Notes: generated by a model from the letters alone, not told the origin. 37,666 nt of DNA from Alkanophaga liquidiphilum (GCA_029259535.1 JAPHEF010000016.1:1-37666); one strand, 5' to 3'. Shown: positions 8,465 through 16,874, numbered from the stretch's first letter. Program-made: numbers and translations.

Positions 8465-9250
8465 TGTCCTTTCCATGTATTCACGGACCTCCTTGCTCAC
8501 GGTCGAAGGCGAGATATTCAATAGTAAAGCGATCTGGGCCACGCATTTTTACATCACCTCCATTGCTCTCGCTCTTTCCCCGCCCAAATTTTTTCCCTGG
8601 AATACCTGCTGAGGATTTCTCCCAGCCTCTGCTTGCAGTCCTCATCATTTTTATACCGCTCGTACAGCTCCAGATATTCCTTCACCAATCTCTCAGAATG
8701 CTCTGTTATCCTTCTGATCTGACCCAAGCTATACCCTTCCTTATGAAGTGCGGCAACTCTGGCGAACTCCTTGAGGTAGCGATGGAGTCAGACGAATGCC
8801 TTGTATTTCGCTTTATATCGGTGAATTCGTTCGTCAATCTGACTATCCGGTTATTTAGTAGTTCCTTTTGTGACTTCTTCGCGTCTCCCACGTCATCCTG
8901 CGATAAAATGGTTAATTTCACCGTTTTAAAGCTCATCTCGTCGGTTTTAACACCAGGGGTATATCGGATTTGACTGCTCGGTAGAACAGCTGCGTTCTTT
9001 CAATTCCCCCTCACTTCGTTCACAAACACCTCGATGTCACTCGCTAAGGAGCGGCAAACCGCTATTGAGAACTCATATTCACGTCTTATATAACCGCACC
9101 ACTCCTCTTTTACCCCACTCTTCACTATACCTGCATAATTTTCCCTTTTGTCGTGCATTTTTGTCACCACATCGAAAATAACTATGCACTCTACCTTTTC
9201 TAACCTTATGCTCAAATGGGAAGTTCGTAAATAAACTAACGTACGCAAAT
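8465..9250 (-). pseudogene. DUF1670-like protein relic, rearranged
   Basis: Minus-strand fragments match the DUF1670 family, a helix-turn-helix protein common in some archaea. Near 9140-9000 is REYEFSIAVCRSLASDIEVFVNEVRG, then TQLFYRAVKSDIPL (near 8990), then VKLTILSQDDVG...NNRIVRLTNEFTD (8930-8830), then YLKEFARVAALHKEGYSLGQIRRITEHSERLVKEYLELYERYK (8790-8660). A helix-turn-helix piece, VAQIALLLNISPSTVSKEV followed by YMERTKEVVPT, lies at about 8545-8465. That piece should come before the C-terminal part in an intact protein, so it is out of order: either a rearrangement or a second fragment. Several stops and frameshifts are present. The family call rests on remembered motif order. Confidence 0.5.
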
Positions 9251-9261
9251 TGCAGGCACTT

Positions 9262-9933
9262 TTACCTCCATTCCAACAATTCCTCGATCACTGCGTCTTC
9301 CAACAGAAGAAATCCTTTTGTGAGTTTCGCAATACCCTTGTAGAAATCCGATAGCTCGCATTCGTATAGCGCATCACAGAAATCCGGCACCCATCTCAAC
9401 AAGTGGTCATTCAGAAATTCCTTCTGCATGTTTAAGCATTCCACAAGCTTTTTCTTTTCTGAAGAAAAGATTGCCGATAATTCCTCCTCACATAGATAAT
9501 GCATAAACTTGAGCTCAAATGCGATATGGTCTTCTGGCTCTGCGTAACCCTGTGCTTTAACGATACCCGCTTTCCTGTAATCCCTCTTCACCTTTAACAG
9601 CGATTTCCCCATCAGTTTACCATCCACCCACCATGACTCGTATGGCTGCACCGGAAGTCTATGAGGTCCGATGAACAGGCGTGTGTATTCGTCTACGAGC
9701 TCTTCATGCAAATCATCTACGGCTTTGCCTTTGTTCTTCTCCATAAATTCTTTTAATCTACGAAAACCCTCGGATAGCTCTTCGTCTAATGGTATTAAGT
9801 CAGGAAAAGAGATTTTTTCGTTCAACAGATCTTCAACAAGCTCTCTCGGAGGCTCCTCTAAATACATTCGATACAAAAATGCGTAGAAGTTTCTTCTCAT
9901 TTCCAAAATTTCTTTTTGTTCTCCCGCCATCAT
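9262..9933 (-). CDS. TorD/DmsD-family chaperone for a molybdenum enzyme
   Basis: The 223-residue, mostly helical protein has the signature VDEYTRLFIGPHRLPVQPYESWWVDGK in the middle (about residues 85-111). This matches the TorD/DmsD/NarJ proofreading-chaperone family. Such chaperones bind the twin-arginine signal of their partner and help insert the molybdopterin cofactor before export. The only Tat-type molybdoenzyme in the window is the catalytic subunit at 640, its likely client although 6 kb away. AAAGGAG lies about 10 bases before the first ATG at 9933; a second ATG follows directly. The Fe-S protein upstream on the same strand (stop at 9963) is probably co-transcribed with it. Confidence 0.85.
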   Translation of the reverse strand: MMAGEQKEILEMRRNFYAFLYRMYLEEPPRELVEDLLNEKISFPDLIPLDEELSEGFRRLKEFMEKNKGKAVDDLHEELVDEYTRLFIGPHRLPVQPYESWWVDGKLMGKSLLKVKRDYRKAGIVKAQGYAEPEDHIAFELKFMHYLCEEELSAIFSSEKKKLVECLNMQKEFLNDHLLRWVPDFCDALYECELSDFYKGIAKLTKGFLLLEDAVIEELLEWR

Positions 9934-9962
9934 GTTCGTTTAGCTCCTTTTATAACCACAGA

Positions 9963-12062
9963 TTACTCAACTAACTCCCTCTGACCCATCTTCTTATACA
10001 TCCATTCAACTGCTTTTGAAGCTCTGCAGTCTTCACAATATCTGAGTAATTCTAATTGCTCCTCTACGCCGAGTTCCCACTTTCCCCCTCTTTCACCTCC
10101 TATTTCACCTTCTCCCTCCTTTAACAGCTCTGATATTCGCTCAAACGCTGACCTGCTCATAAACAATTTTCCACATCCAGCACATGCGATGAGCTCAGCT
10201 TCAATAAGAGTTTTTCCTTCTTTTTCAACGAGCCTCGAGAAATCAAGCGTTCTTTCTAAGGTAATCGCTCCTTCCGGACACGCTCGCTCACATAAGCCGC
10301 AGGCAATACATTTTCCGTATACAAAATTGATTTTATTCCCTTCCTTACTTAAGGCATTTGTCGAGCACAGGTTCATGCATGCGTTGCACATCGTGCATTT
10401 AGAATCAATAGCGACATCCGCGAATGGAAACTGCGTATCCTCCTCTATTAAACTTGGATGCACTTTTGTTTTCTTATGAAGGTTTTGGATCAATTCTAAT
10501 AGAATATCCCTTTTAGGTTTGGTGAAGTCAATCTTTTTCGCCGCCCGCTTCATGTTTCTGATAGGGGAAGGACTTAGCTCCTTGAGAAAATCCGCAATCT
10601 CCTTTGCAAAATCTTCTGCATCGCATTGACCATTGCTTATCAAGAACACCCTCTCTCCTAAATCGAAGGCTGATAAAGCCATATTTGCGAACTTTACCGC
10701 AGTTTCGATCTGTTCAAGATGACATTTTTCGCAGCCCAGCAGAATAACACCATCAGCTCCAAGTTCAAATGCGCTAAGTATGTGTGCTTCTGATACCAGA
10801 TCAATACAAGGCACGAAGAGGGGTAACAAAGCCGGATATTTTATTCTTTTCCTGCCAACGGCATTTAGCGTTTCAAAATGTTCTGAACAAGCAAACAAAA
10901 GAACTTTAGGATCTAAATCCCCTGATAATAGGTTTTCTATTTGAGAATAAATCAAATGATTGGGATATTGTTGTAATTGAGGGACAGATAATGGGCATAG
11001 AGCACAGCAGAGTCCGCATCCTTGACATCTAATCTCGTTAAATACTATCTTTGTACCCTCTCTCGTTATCGCCTCGTAGGGACAGGGTAAACAAAACTCA
11101 CACCCGACTAATTCGCTCCTCCCACTCGCACACCTCTTCAAATCCAACTCCAAATACTTCCTCTTCTTTATTTCCCCTAAATTTGATACGAGTTCAAGCG
11201 CTTTGCTTAGTGTATCTTTGTAATCCGCTGCTGTATAAATCCCGAATTGAGTTGACCATTTCCATTCCTTGTCCTTGGTTATCACCAGAATTTGCCCTAC
11301 GCGAATAACTTCTCGATTGTGGAACTCAATGGCACCTGTTGGACATACATCAATACAATCACCGCATTCATCGCATCCCTCTTCAATTGTGTACACCGCA
11401 CCAGCTCGTATCGCATTTTTCGGGCACGCATCAGCGCAAAGACCGCAGGATATGCACTTCTCTTCATCTATATTTCTTTCTATTTCGACCTCAAATTCGC
11501 CAATATTCCCCCTTATGCCTTTAACTTCGCCAATATGTATCGTAATGTTATCACACCATTCTCGAATGCTTTTTGTCACCAGATGGACATTAGCCAGTTT
11601 GGAAAGACTTTTTGCGACTTCTATTGCTCCTCTATCCTCTTCCCCTATCACCAACACATCGTATCCAACATCCATCGCGATTTCTTCAGGCTCTGGAAGT
11701 GCGCTTTCTATCGCCACGAGATTGATAGCGGCTTTTATCATGCTTTTTGCCTTTTCTGTTGCTTCTTTTCTTCCATGCACCCAACCACAGTGTTCGCGGA
11801 GATTTAAGAAGGAGATATCGCAGCCAAGGCCAGAGGTTACCCTTTCAAAGATGCGTTTTTTTTCTGTGCAGGCAGCTATCAATATGCCATCAAGCTCCAA
11901 TCTTCTGATGTCGTCTATGATATAATCCAATCCGCCCTGACATAACTGGTCATGGATTTCGACGACTTCAACTTCCTTATCCTTTCTCAGACTCTTTTTG
12001 ATATTTTTAAAATCTATGTTTATTGTGCCGTTGCAAGTGCAAAGAAAGATACCCAGTCGCAT
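9963..12062 (-). CDS. Large multi-cluster Fe-S protein with HdrA-like and MvhD-like parts
   Basis: The start was placed at the ATG at 12062 (MRLGIFLCTCNGTI), preceded by AGAGGAGA 11 bases upstream. That gives 699 residues. Residues 1-95 resemble the HdrA N-terminal domain (C-T-C, ... DQLCQGG, ... IAACTEKK). About 130-165 (YDVLVIGEEDRGAIEVA) looks like a Rossmann fold whose glycine motif is lost, so FAD binding as in HdrA is doubtful. Ferredoxin motifs follow at C203-C213, C230-C240 and C346-C356, with a less regular Cys group (311-327). Residues about 387-453 (LLFACSEHFETL, ILLGCEKCHLEQ) resemble MvhD. Two more clusters sit at C556-C566 and C585-C595, and CxxC pairs at 627/630 and 676/679. 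It probably shuttles electrons for, or helps assemble, the molybdoenzyme with its TorD neighbour. No exact family name is recognised. Confidence 0.75.
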   Translation of the reverse strand: MRLGIFLCTCNGTINIDFKNIKKSLRKDKEVEVVEIHDQLCQGGLDYIIDDIRRLELDGILIAACTEKKRIFERVTSGLGCDISFLNLREHCGWVHGRKEATEKAKSMIKAAINLVAIESALPEPEEIAMDVGYDVLVIGEEDRGAIEVAKSLSKLANVHLVTKSIREWCDNITIHIGEVKGIRGNIGEFEVEIERNIDEEKCISCGLCADACPKNAIRAGAVYTIEEGCDECGDCIDVCPTGAIEFHNREVIRVGQILVITKDKEWKWSTQFGIYTAADYKDTLSKALELVSNLGEIKKRKYLELDLKRCASGRSELVGCEFCLPCPYEAITREGTKIVFNEIRCQGCGLCCALCPLSVPQLQQYPNHLIYSQIENLLSGDLDPKVLLFACSEHFETLNAVGRKRIKYPALLPLFVPCIDLVSEAHILSAFELGADGVILLGCEKCHLEQIETAVKFANMALSAFDLGERVFLISNGQCDAEDFAKEIADFLKELSPSPIRNMKRAAKKIDFTKPKRDILLELIQNLHKKTKVHPSLIEEDTQFPFADVAIDSKCTMCNACMNLCSTNALSKEGNKINFVYGKCIACGLCERACPEGAITLERTLDFSRLVEKEGKTLIEAELIACAGCGKLFMSRSAFERISELLKEGEGEIGGERGGKWELGVEEQLELLRYCEDCRASKAVEWMYKKMGQRELVE

Positions 12063-12120
12063 AAATAATGTTTCTCCTCTTATGCTATAAATAACTTCAG
12101 CCCCCTCCACCAACTACCAT

Positions 12121-12525
12121 TCAGCAATCTTCTGTAATTCCTCTTTTGACTGAACGCTTCGTATAGCGATGCAAATTCTTTAGAGAGAAAGCATTTTTCG
12201 CTAATTTGAATATATTCTCTATCATGCCTCTGATTGGCTTATATTTCTCCCAATTTTCAAGTTTTTCCTTTAAACTCTTCACCAAGCCTTTATAAAATTT
12301 CTTTTCCTTCTCTGGATTGGAAAGATTGAAAATAGATAGAGGATAAGAAAGCATTCCCATCAATTGTGCAGGACTGCAAGAGAAACCATACAGAGGCGGG
12401 TCAAAGCTTATAGGCGAGTTAAAGCTGAAAGGTGCTGCATTTGGTATCCCGTTATCCGATACTGTGGTAATAACCACCACGGGTCGAACGAGTAATTTCG
12501 CATACGCATTCACTCCTGGTCCCAT
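12121..12525 (-). pseudogene. Flavin-reductase N-terminus fused in frame to a transposase C-terminus
   Basis: The first 52 or so residues (AYAKLLVRPVVVITT, GIPNAAPFSFNSPISFDPPLYGFSCSP) are the start of a flavin reductase-like FMN-binding split-barrel protein, normally about 180-190 residues. From about residue 53 the sequence changes to LMGMLSYPLSIFNLSNPEKEKKFYKGLVK...AKNAFSLKNLHRYTKRSVKRG. This matches the C-terminal part of the IS4-like transposase at 6486-7458. The junction is in frame, so a 134-residue hybrid could still be made, but the flavin domain is incomplete and the transposase part has no catalytic core. It retains a good promoter and ribosome binding site. It is most likely a gene cut by an insertion whose other side was then lost. 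Confidence 0.65.
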
Positions 12526-12530
12526 CTCTA

Positions 12531-12555
12531 TATCACCCCCATCTATTTATATACG
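12531..12555 (-). promoter_or_regulatory. Promoter and strong ribosome binding site of the truncated flavin-reductase gene
   Basis: On the minus strand GTATATAAATA (12554-12544) is a clear archaeal TATA box. GGGGGTGAT (12540-12532) follows, a near-perfect match to the 16S rRNA tail, 6 bases before the ATG at 12525. The two lie too close for a normal leader from this box, so transcription may start near the ATG or from a weaker site upstream. Confidence 0.5.
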
Positions 12556-12708
12556 AACCTTAAATATAAATATGTATGCTACTCAGGTTGTCCACAATCT
12601 TTTTGTCGCCTTCTCTCTGCTTTTTCGGTCGTTTTTAGCTTTGTTTCACTTTTCACCACCAGAACCAGATCAGTCACTCTTTTACCTTTGTATTTAAAGG
12701 TAAAGGGT

Positions 12709-12854
12709 GTGACCTCCTCCCCCTTCGAGCTGAGCACGCAGCTCCTGACCGCAGGTTATACCCACAGCTTCGTCACGTATTCATAGAACACAAGTATATA
12801 AATACTTTCCCACCCGCCTCCCCTGCCCTCCTTAAGGAGGGGATTAGCAGCAAC
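12709..12854 (-). mobile_element. Miniature TnpB-type element (joined left and right ends), shortened copy
   Basis: On the minus strand it begins GTTGCTGCTAATCCCCTCC (12854 down) with a CCCTCC/GGAGGG hairpin. A TATA-like tract follows (AAGTATATAAATACTT, about 12792-12807), then a stretch like the tnpB 3' end (GCTGTGGGTATAACC, ... TGCGGTCAGG), ending GGAGGAGGTCAC (12709). The same order of blocks occurs at 34433-34638. This copy lacks the conserved inner stem (GGGGAG...CTCCCC) of that copy. A 9-bp palindrome (TTTACCTTT/AAAGGTAAA, 12681-12704) adjoins its right end. No transposase is encoded. Confidence 0.55.
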
Positions 12855-13054
12855 GTCGTCCTAAAAACAGCCGAATAAGCGCCTTTTGACCTGTCGCGGG
12901 ACTCCAGTTTGTGATTTTCGAATTCCCCATCGCTCACTGATAGCGCTTTCACTATACCTATTTTATCCAAGAGATGTTTTATCAGCGCTATCGCACCCAA
13001 AACCTTAACTACCTCTCTCCACGCTCTTTTGAAATTTATAAGCCAAATTCTCAT
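12773..13054 (-). pseudogene. Short ORF, possible DUF4277-type transposase N-terminus cut by the miniature element
   Basis: The frame begins MRIWLINFKRAWREVVKVLGAIALIKHLLDKIGIVKALSVSDG. The segment LGAIALIKHLLDKIGI resembles the opening of IS1634/DUF4277-type transposases (LG-x-LPL-x-x-LL-D-x-LG). After about 65 residues the reading enters the repeated left end of the miniature element (TTLLLIPSLRR onward), so the C-terminal part is transposon end sequence and not protein evidence. A short host gene interrupted by the element is the alternative. Confidence 0.3.
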
Positions 13055-13113
13055 CTTTCATAAAATCATACTTTAACTATTATGTATAGATTTACTTAAG
13101 TGCGAAATATGAG

Positions 13114-13839
13114 TTACAAATGCCTCTTAGAGATAATGCTTGCAACTATTATGCCTATCTCATAGCAAATAATCAAGGGGAAAGCGACCATAAGCTGACT
13201 CACGACATCAGGGGGTGTAAAAATCGCGGCGAGAACGAATATTGCCACAATCACATACCGCCTATATTCCTTCAGAGTCGCTATCCGAACAAGGCCGAGT
13301 TGAACCGCAAAGACAATAAAGAGAGGAACTTCAAAGGCTATCCCCAATATGAGCGTTAGTGTGATGACGAACGATATAAATTCATATATGGAGTAAGTGG
13401 CGACAACCCCAGCTGATGCTGACATGTAGTGGAGATAACTTAAAACAAGGGGCAACATGAGGAAATATGAATAGCATGCCCCTGAAATAAACAATATAAC
13501 GGCGGAAGTCAGCAATATGATGAGCCGGGATTTTTTCATTGGATTCCGTATCCCCAATCTCACCTTCAATGTCTTATACACATAATAGCCTATAATAGGT
13601 AGAGCAAGTATTATCCCTATGACTATTGCTATCTTTAACTTTAGCATAATCACTTCCACTGGTGAGATATAGATGAGTGTTGCACCTTCGGGAAGAAGAT
13701 CTTGTTTTATCTTGAGTAACATAGGGTCTAAAAATCGAAATGAAACCACGAAACCAGCAAATATAACGGCGATAATTGGTATGAGTTTCTTCTTGAGTCC
13801 TTCTGTTATGTAACCCAGTTCTTCAATTATATCCGTCAT
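13114..13839 (-). CDS. tatC: TatC-like twin-arginine translocase subunit, divergent copy
   Basis: The 241-residue protein has about six membrane segments. TatC landmarks are present: TLIYISPVEVIMLKLKIAIVIGIILALPIIGYYVY (the P-x-E loop and following helix), then SGACYSYFLMLPLVLSYL and a long C-terminal hydrophobic region. The usual N-terminal H-x-x-ELR-x-R motif is not intact; here it reads IIEELGYITEGLKKKL. It may be a specialised or accessory TatC, as with paired TatC proteins in haloarchaea. It is divergently arranged with a second tatC, only 26 bases between the two starts, and no good ribosome binding site is seen, so leaderless translation is likely. Confidence 0.8.
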   Translation of the reverse strand: MTDIIEELGYITEGLKKKLIPIIAVIFAGFVVSFRFLDPMLLKIKQDLLPEGATLIYISPVEVIMLKLKIAIVIGIILALPIIGYYVYKTLKVRLGIRNPMKKSRLIILLTSAVILFISGACYSYFLMLPLVLSYLHYMSASAGVVATYSIYEFISFVITLTLILGIAFEVPLFIVFAVQLGLVRIATLKEYRRYVIVAIFVLAAIFTPPDVVSQLMVAFPLIICYEIGIIVASIISKRHL

Positions 13840-13865
13840 CTTTATTTACTCTTGCTCTTATTACT

Positions 13866-14669
13866 ATGAATAAAGGGATGAAAAAGGCTGAAGTTAGCGT
13901 AAAAAAGGGGAGAAAAGATAAGAGAGATGAAAGGGACCTGAGCGTAGAGGGTCCGATAGGAGATGTGGAGCTTCCCATAATGGAGCATCTTCTGGAACTA
14001 CGAAGAAGGCTCATTGTTGTTCTAATCCCTTTAGGTATTGTTACTCTGGCTGTATTTCCTTTTTCAAATATCTCGCTCCGCTTCATATTTATCAATCTAT
14101 TCTACAAAGATATGCCCATATTCGTATACAGCCCGATGGAATGGATGGGTGTAAGACTTTTATTCTCCTTCTTATTCGCTCTTTCTGTAACGATACCATT
14201 GTTAATATACGAGATTTTTGCATTTATGCGACCTGGTTTATATCCCTCGGAGCGAAAATTTTTCCTGATGGTTACTATTCCTTCGCTCTGCTGCTATGGT
14301 CTCGGTGCAGTCTTCGCCTATCTCTTCGTCCTCCCACTGGTCTTCCATTACCTCATCGCTTACTCAGGAGATATTGCACAGGTTGCGCTTTCCGCGAAGA
14401 GAATCTTCTCACTCATCCTTTATACTGCTGTGGGATTCGGGTTGATCTTTCAAATACCCTTCGTAATGGCTTTAGCGGTAAAGATGAAACTCGTCACATA
14501 TTCATGGCTCAGGGATAAGAGATGGATAATATATGGACTAATAATAGGAATCGCTTTCTTTGTCATCGCCGACCCCACGGGTATTTCGATGATTATGGCA
14601 GTGGTATCGATAGCACTCTTCGAGCTCGGATTACTCATAACACGCTATCTCGGTCGTAAGGCTATGTAG
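13866..14669 (+). CDS. tatC: TatC twin-arginine translocase subunit, canonical copy
   Basis: The 267-residue protein starts with a charged stretch of about 35 residues (many Lys/Arg/Asp/Glu) and then MEHLLELRRRL, the conserved TatC start. It continues with FVYSPMEWMGVRLLFSFLFALSVTIPLLIYEIFAFMRPGLYPSERK, the signal-binding loop with PMEW and the P-GLYPSER motif. FAYLFVLPLVFHYLIAYS and further membrane helices follow. It recognises Tat signals such as that of the protein at 640. The charged N-terminal extension is longer than usual; ATGs at 13866 and 13878 are alternative starts in the same frame. The divergent copy next door suggests a duplication or two-TatC system. Confidence 0.9.
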   Translation: MNKGMKKAEVSVKKGRKDKRDERDLSVEGPIGDVELPIMEHLLELRRRLIVVLIPLGIVTLAVFPFSNISLRFIFINLFYKDMPIFVYSPMEWMGVRLLFSFLFALSVTIPLLIYEIFAFMRPGLYPSERKFFLMVTIPSLCCYGLGAVFAYLFVLPLVFHYLIAYSGDIAQVALSAKRIFSLILYTAVGFGLIFQIPFVMALAVKMKLVTYSWLRDKRWIIYGLIIGIAFFVIADPTGISMIMAVVSIALFELGLLITRYLGRKAM

Positions 14670-14885
14670 AACGATCAGAGGAAGGGCAATTCCAGCGAAG
14701 TTGCATAACTCAGACCTGTCCTAATAAGACCACACTAACCCTCTGGCTTATCAATAATTTCACCACACCTTGGACAAGCCAAACCTTTTATTTTACTAAG
14801 CCACTGCAAGCACCTCTTATTCAGAAAGCTTGAGACTACCATCTGGATTAACGCACCTGAAAACAGGCTTTAATTTAAAGTTATT

Positions 14886-15515
14886 CTAGCATTCTATGGC
14901 TCTTCTCCACCTGCCGAACATCTTCTCTCTTCTGAAGTTAACTGTTATAGAGCAGAAGAATATCTTAGCACTCTCTTTGAATGAACTGAATACAGATTCG
15001 ACCAAACTCCTTTTTCCAAAGCTCTCATGTCTGAATTTGACACCTAAGCGTTGTAAAGCATCCCTGTACCATGGTCCTCTGTCAAGAATGATTTCTTCAA
15101 TCTCACACATCTTTAAACTTTTAAGAAGGAATAAGCTATTAAAGCATTCCTTGCAGGATAGACCCTCAGATAGATGATCTTTTCCTCTCAACGTCTAAGG
15201 CTGCGAATAGATAGCATTTCCTTCCGTTGTATTTCAAAACTGTTTCATCAACTCTTGCTTGCTATTACAAGCTTTTTGTTTTCTACCACTATGCTCAAGG
15301 GTGTCCTTAAACTTCTCTATCCAGTAGTGAACAGTCGATTTTTCAACGTTAAGGAGTAGTGCTATCCTTTAAAGCTTGAAGAAAGCAAGTACATCGCTAG
15401 CTGTAAGCTTGATCTCTAAGGATATCTTGTTCCTTTCAAAGATGTCAAATTCCTTCAGTAACTCAATCAGGTTGTTTTCCGCTATTCTGCTATTACCATA
15501 GAAAGATGATAGATT
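14886..15515 (-). pseudogene. IS6-like DDE transposase relic
   Basis: Read from 15515 downward, broken frames give NLIELLKEFDIFERNKISLEIKLTASDVLAFF, LLNVEKSTVHYWIEKFKDTLEH (helix-turn-helix), VDETVLKYNGRKCYLFAALDVERK (first Asp) and EIILDRGPWYRDALQRLGVKFRHESFGKRSLVESVFSSFKE (second Asp and Glu regions). At least three stops or frameshifts interrupt it. The blocks parallel the relic at 1-525, but the C-terminal ends differ, so the two copies belong to related rather than identical elements. Confidence 0.75.
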
Positions 15516-15887
15516 GATGTTCAATTAATTTATGATATTTTATGCTTATTCGGACAAGTCTACATCAAGTCATTCATCGAAAATGACTGATCTCTTAAAC
15601 GCGCCGCCGCGGGACTAGCTTTCGTGAAATGATTGTTCCTGCGTTCATGCTCATAGTGTTTTTTAGTTTTCGGTGCTATAGCGTTTTTATTTATACAGGA
15701 TACAGCGCTATTCTGATGCTGCACAACTCTTTATCAACCTACTTTCTAAGAACGTTCACTGACGTACAGAGCAGTGAAAAGCAACATGCCGTGCGGTTTA
15801 GTTTATAATCCCTCCGCTAGGACTTAACGGTACAAAACAAGAATTCGCTTATAGGTGCAGCTCAGTGTTTGAGTCTGTGAGCATCAC
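15516..15887. other. Non-coding gap with two hairpins, nothing else recognised
   Basis: No coding sequence could be supported here. Two short inverted repeats are visible: AGTCATT/AATGACT at about 15568-15590 and TTCACTG/CAGTGAA at 15755-15778. They may be remains of mobile-element ends. The stretch separates the IS-rich region from the GC-richer mptA-fpo block. Confidence 0.4.
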
Positions 15888-15912
15888 AAAAAGAGTTAAG
15901 AAGCCTTAGGGC
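15888..15912 (-). terminator. Possible T-run terminator after mptA
   Basis: On the minus strand a small AGCC/GGCT hairpin overlaps the mptA stop. It is followed by a T-rich stretch ending in five T (15892-15888). T-runs act as terminators in archaea, and this is the end of a long co-directional gene block. Confidence 0.35.
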
Positions 15913-16874
15913 TGTATATTTTCGCATATGCTGCCGCGGGTATAGTTAAGCTCTCGGCGCAGCTCGCCGAGCGTCGCCACTCGCTCTGCGAACGCATCGT
16001 GTCTGTGGATACTTTCCTCGTTCACTTGCTTTATGCTGACGACGGTGTTGTCAGGCAGCTCTTTGAACTCCTCGACGATGCGTCTTGCCATTTCCCGGAC
16101 GCAGTCCTCGACGAACATCGGACGACGGTGCGCATACTCGACGAGATACGCCTCGTCAGGTCTTTTCAAAAGCTCATAAACCCTAGAGCTCATGGAATCC
16201 TCTATGACCTTTATAATCTTGTCGAGGGAGACTCGCACGTCGTCTTCGACCTCTATGGAGATGATGCCACGTCCTCGTTGGTTGTGCGTCGCAAGCGGGA
16301 TTTCCCTAAGCAGCTCCTTTATTCTCCCATCTTCAATGCCAAGCTTTTCCAGTTCCTCCCAGACTTTTTCCCTCATCATCTCTTGAGCGCACGGGCACGT
16401 TGTCATGCCCACAACCTCTGCGCCGATGGTCTTGCGCACTCTTATGCCGCCGTCGTCGTAGCGGACGGCACATGCCTCCGCAAAGATGTTTGCAAGCTCC
16501 TGGCATTGAATCTTGGTAACCGGCGTCCGTCGCTTCAAAATATACTCGGAACGCATCGAAACTTCGGCTGTCGTCGCATATGCGTGGCGGTGCAGCAGCC
16601 GCTTCGCAACCTCACTGCAAAGCTCCTCGATCTCGTAGGTCGGCGTGCTCACCGCTTCCTCTAAGACTTCGTAAACCGCCTCGAAGTTCCGAGAAAGGTT
16701 CGCGCCTTTAATGCTGGAAGGCAGATCGACGCAGATTTTGAAGTCTGAGATGAGAACAATAGGGCGCTTCCCCTGCCTCGCAACCTCCACGAGCTTCTTG
16801 ACGTTCGTTACGCCGACCCTTGTGAGATTAATGCGCACCTCAGGCTTGCTCGCCTGCACATCCGGCAGCTTCAT
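15906..16874 (-). CDS. mptA: GTP cyclohydrolase MptA (methanopterin synthesis)
   Basis: The 322-residue protein matches the archaeal MptA/FolE2 family, the Fe(II)-dependent GTP cyclohydrolase that starts tetrahydromethanopterin synthesis. Visible blocks are SKPEVRINLTRVGVTNVKKLV at the start, HAYATTAEVSMRSEYI, GAEVVGMTTCPCAQEMM (Cys region near the metal site), THNQRGRGIISIE and VSIKQVNEESIHRHDAFAE near the end. Length is normal. GGAGGGGGAGG directly precedes the ATG. It is the last gene of the long minus-strand block, 12 bases after the kinase gene. Its presence supports a C1 metabolism using methanopterin. Confidence 0.93.
   Translation of the reverse strand: MKLPDVQASKPEVRINLTRVGVTNVKKLVEVARQGKRPIVLISDFKICVDLPSSIKGANLSRNFEAVYEVLEEAVSTPTYEIEELCSEVAKRLLHRHAYATTAEVSMRSEYILKRRTPVTKIQCQELANIFAEACAVRYDDGGIRVRKTIGAEVVGMTTCPCAQEMMREKVWEELEKLGIEDGRIKELLREIPLATHNQRGRGIISIEVEDDVRVSLDKIIKVIEDSMSSRVYELLKRPDEAYLVEYAHRRPMFVEDCVREMARRIVEEFKELPDNTVVSIKQVNEESIHRHDAFAERVATLGELRRELNYTRGSICENIQP

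Noticed and set aside
11269..11925. A 218-codon plus-strand frame opposite the large Fe-S protein
   Set aside because: It mirrors the Cys-rich coding sequence on the minus strand, giving Ser/Thr/Ala-rich nonsense with no start signal.
14735..14815. Zinc-ribbon-like CPRCGEII fragment on the minus strand
   Set aside because: Only about 27 residues before a stop, next to an IS relic; too short to assign.
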